The notes beneath the pieces are model-generated. The model worked only from the letters and a program-made list of their open reading frames with translations, did no database searches and was not told where the DNA came from. Shown piece after piece: positions 63,680-64,000 of a DNA stretch of 64,000 nucleotides. The stretch is from assembly GCF_014863355.1 (NCBI RefSeq), contig NZ_JACZEP010000004.1, positions 186,001 to 250,000 of the forward strand, given 5' to 3'. Numbering within the stretch: position 1 is the first letter of the stretch; each line of letters opens with the position of its first letter. This stretch comes from Aminobacter carboxidus. Its GTDB lineage: Bacteria; Pseudomonadota; Alphaproteobacteria; Rhizobiales; Rhizobiaceae. The position numbers were made by a program, and so were the translations under genes.

Positions 63680-64000
63680 GCCCGCGCCTCCACCGCCGGG
63701 ACTTCCTCGCGCTTGGCGCCGCGGCCGCGGCCGCCCCATTCATGCCAGGGCGCGCCTTCGCGGCGAGCCCAACCGGGACCGGACTGCACGGGCTATCGGC
63801 CTTCGGCGACCTCAAATACGGACCCGACTTCACCCATTTCGACTTCGTCAATGTCGACGCGCCCAAGGGCGGCACGTTCAACTTCTCGCCGAACTACTGG
63901 TACTTCAACCAGAGCCCGTTGACCTTCAACACGCTCAACACCTTCGTCGCTCGCGGCGATGCGCCGCCGCGGATGGAGCTGTGCTACGATTCGCTGATGG
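63676..64000 (+). CDS. Second YejA-like substrate-binding protein, Tat signal (3' end outside window)
   Basis: 108 codons are visible. They encode a twin-arginine signal (HRRDFLALGAAAAAAPFMPG then RAFA) and the start of an SBP_bac_5 domain, KYGPDFTHFDFVNVDAPKGG, which parallels KYGQDFKQYDFVNPNAPKGG of the preceding gene. The start is TTG 63676, overlapping the upstream TGA as TTGA. Tandem YejA-like genes, one with a Sec and one with a Tat signal, suggest two binding proteins for a single yejBEF importer beyond the window. Confidence 0.9.
   Translation, partial: MSPRLHRRDFLALGAAAAAAPFMPGRAFAASPTGTGLHGLSAFGDLKYGPDFTHFDFVNVDAPKGGTFNFSPNYWYFNQSPLTFNTLNTFVARGDAPPRMELCYDSLM

Overview
This is a GC-rich alphaproteobacterial chromosome segment, most likely from the Hyphomicrobiales and close to Mesorhizobium/Aminobacter (Phyllobacteriaceae). 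That placement is inferred from gene order: rpmH-rnpA-yidC-engB-argB, dapD-dapE-truA-fmt-def, a membrane cytochrome c facing kdsB-pheA, and the small SRP RNA beside dnaX-ybaB-recR. No IS element, CRISPR array or phage gene was recognised.

Positions 1-11.7 kb form an accessory catabolic region, almost entirely on the minus strand. One operon encodes an opine-dehydrogenase-type enzyme, a homologue of dipicolinate synthase subunit A and a hydantoinase-type amidohydrolase, all coupled by ATGA overlaps. A second minus-strand set encodes an enolase-superfamily enzyme, a creatinase/ectoine-hydrolase-like M24 protein and a deaminase-type amidohydrolase. Both sets start behind nearly identical promoter-operators (TTGACA box plus TGATCA-N7-TGATCA), so they look like one regulon. 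Between them lies an operon of a DadA-type amine dehydrogenase, malate synthase G and a GlcG-like protein, preceded by a tandem glycine riboswitch. This suggests glycine-induced conversion of glycine to glyoxylate and on to malate.

Positions 11.8-14.3 kb hold two identical tRNA-Arg(ACG) genes with partly duplicated upstream flanks. They enclose a Tat-exported AstE/aspartoacylase-like protein and decayed fragments of a LysR regulator and a metallo-beta-lactamase-fold enzyme.

Positions 14.3-24.4 kb carry an orphan histidine kinase, then rpmH-rnpA-yidC, a Vat-like streptogramin acetyltransferase inserted before engB, a monooxygenase with MarR-type operator palindromes, MsrB, a fasciclin/RskA/SigK-like ECF sigma locus, and argB. 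Positions 24.4-32.8 kb are mostly accessory: a signal-less binding protein, an Lrp/phhA pair, two transporters, a diguanylate cyclase, a HAD nucleotidase, DUF817 and LOG.

Positions 32.9-45.7 kb are mainly housekeeping: dapD, dapE, truA, fmt, def and rmuC, interspersed with small membrane proteins, an MFS/Lrp pair, GFA and CDF genes. Positions 45.8-49.6 kb contain a guanidine-II riboswitch with its exporter gdx, a charged coiled-coil protein and two luciferase-like monooxygenases. Positions 49.6-60.8 kb contain mltB-like, recR, a SleB-type hydrolase, an alcohol dehydrogenase, ybaB, dnaX, ffs, a HIT protein, nudC, a methyltransferase, pheA and kdsB, with palindromic repeats between several of them. 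The window ends with a CycM-type cytochrome c and two tandem oligopeptide-binding proteins, the second cut by the edge.
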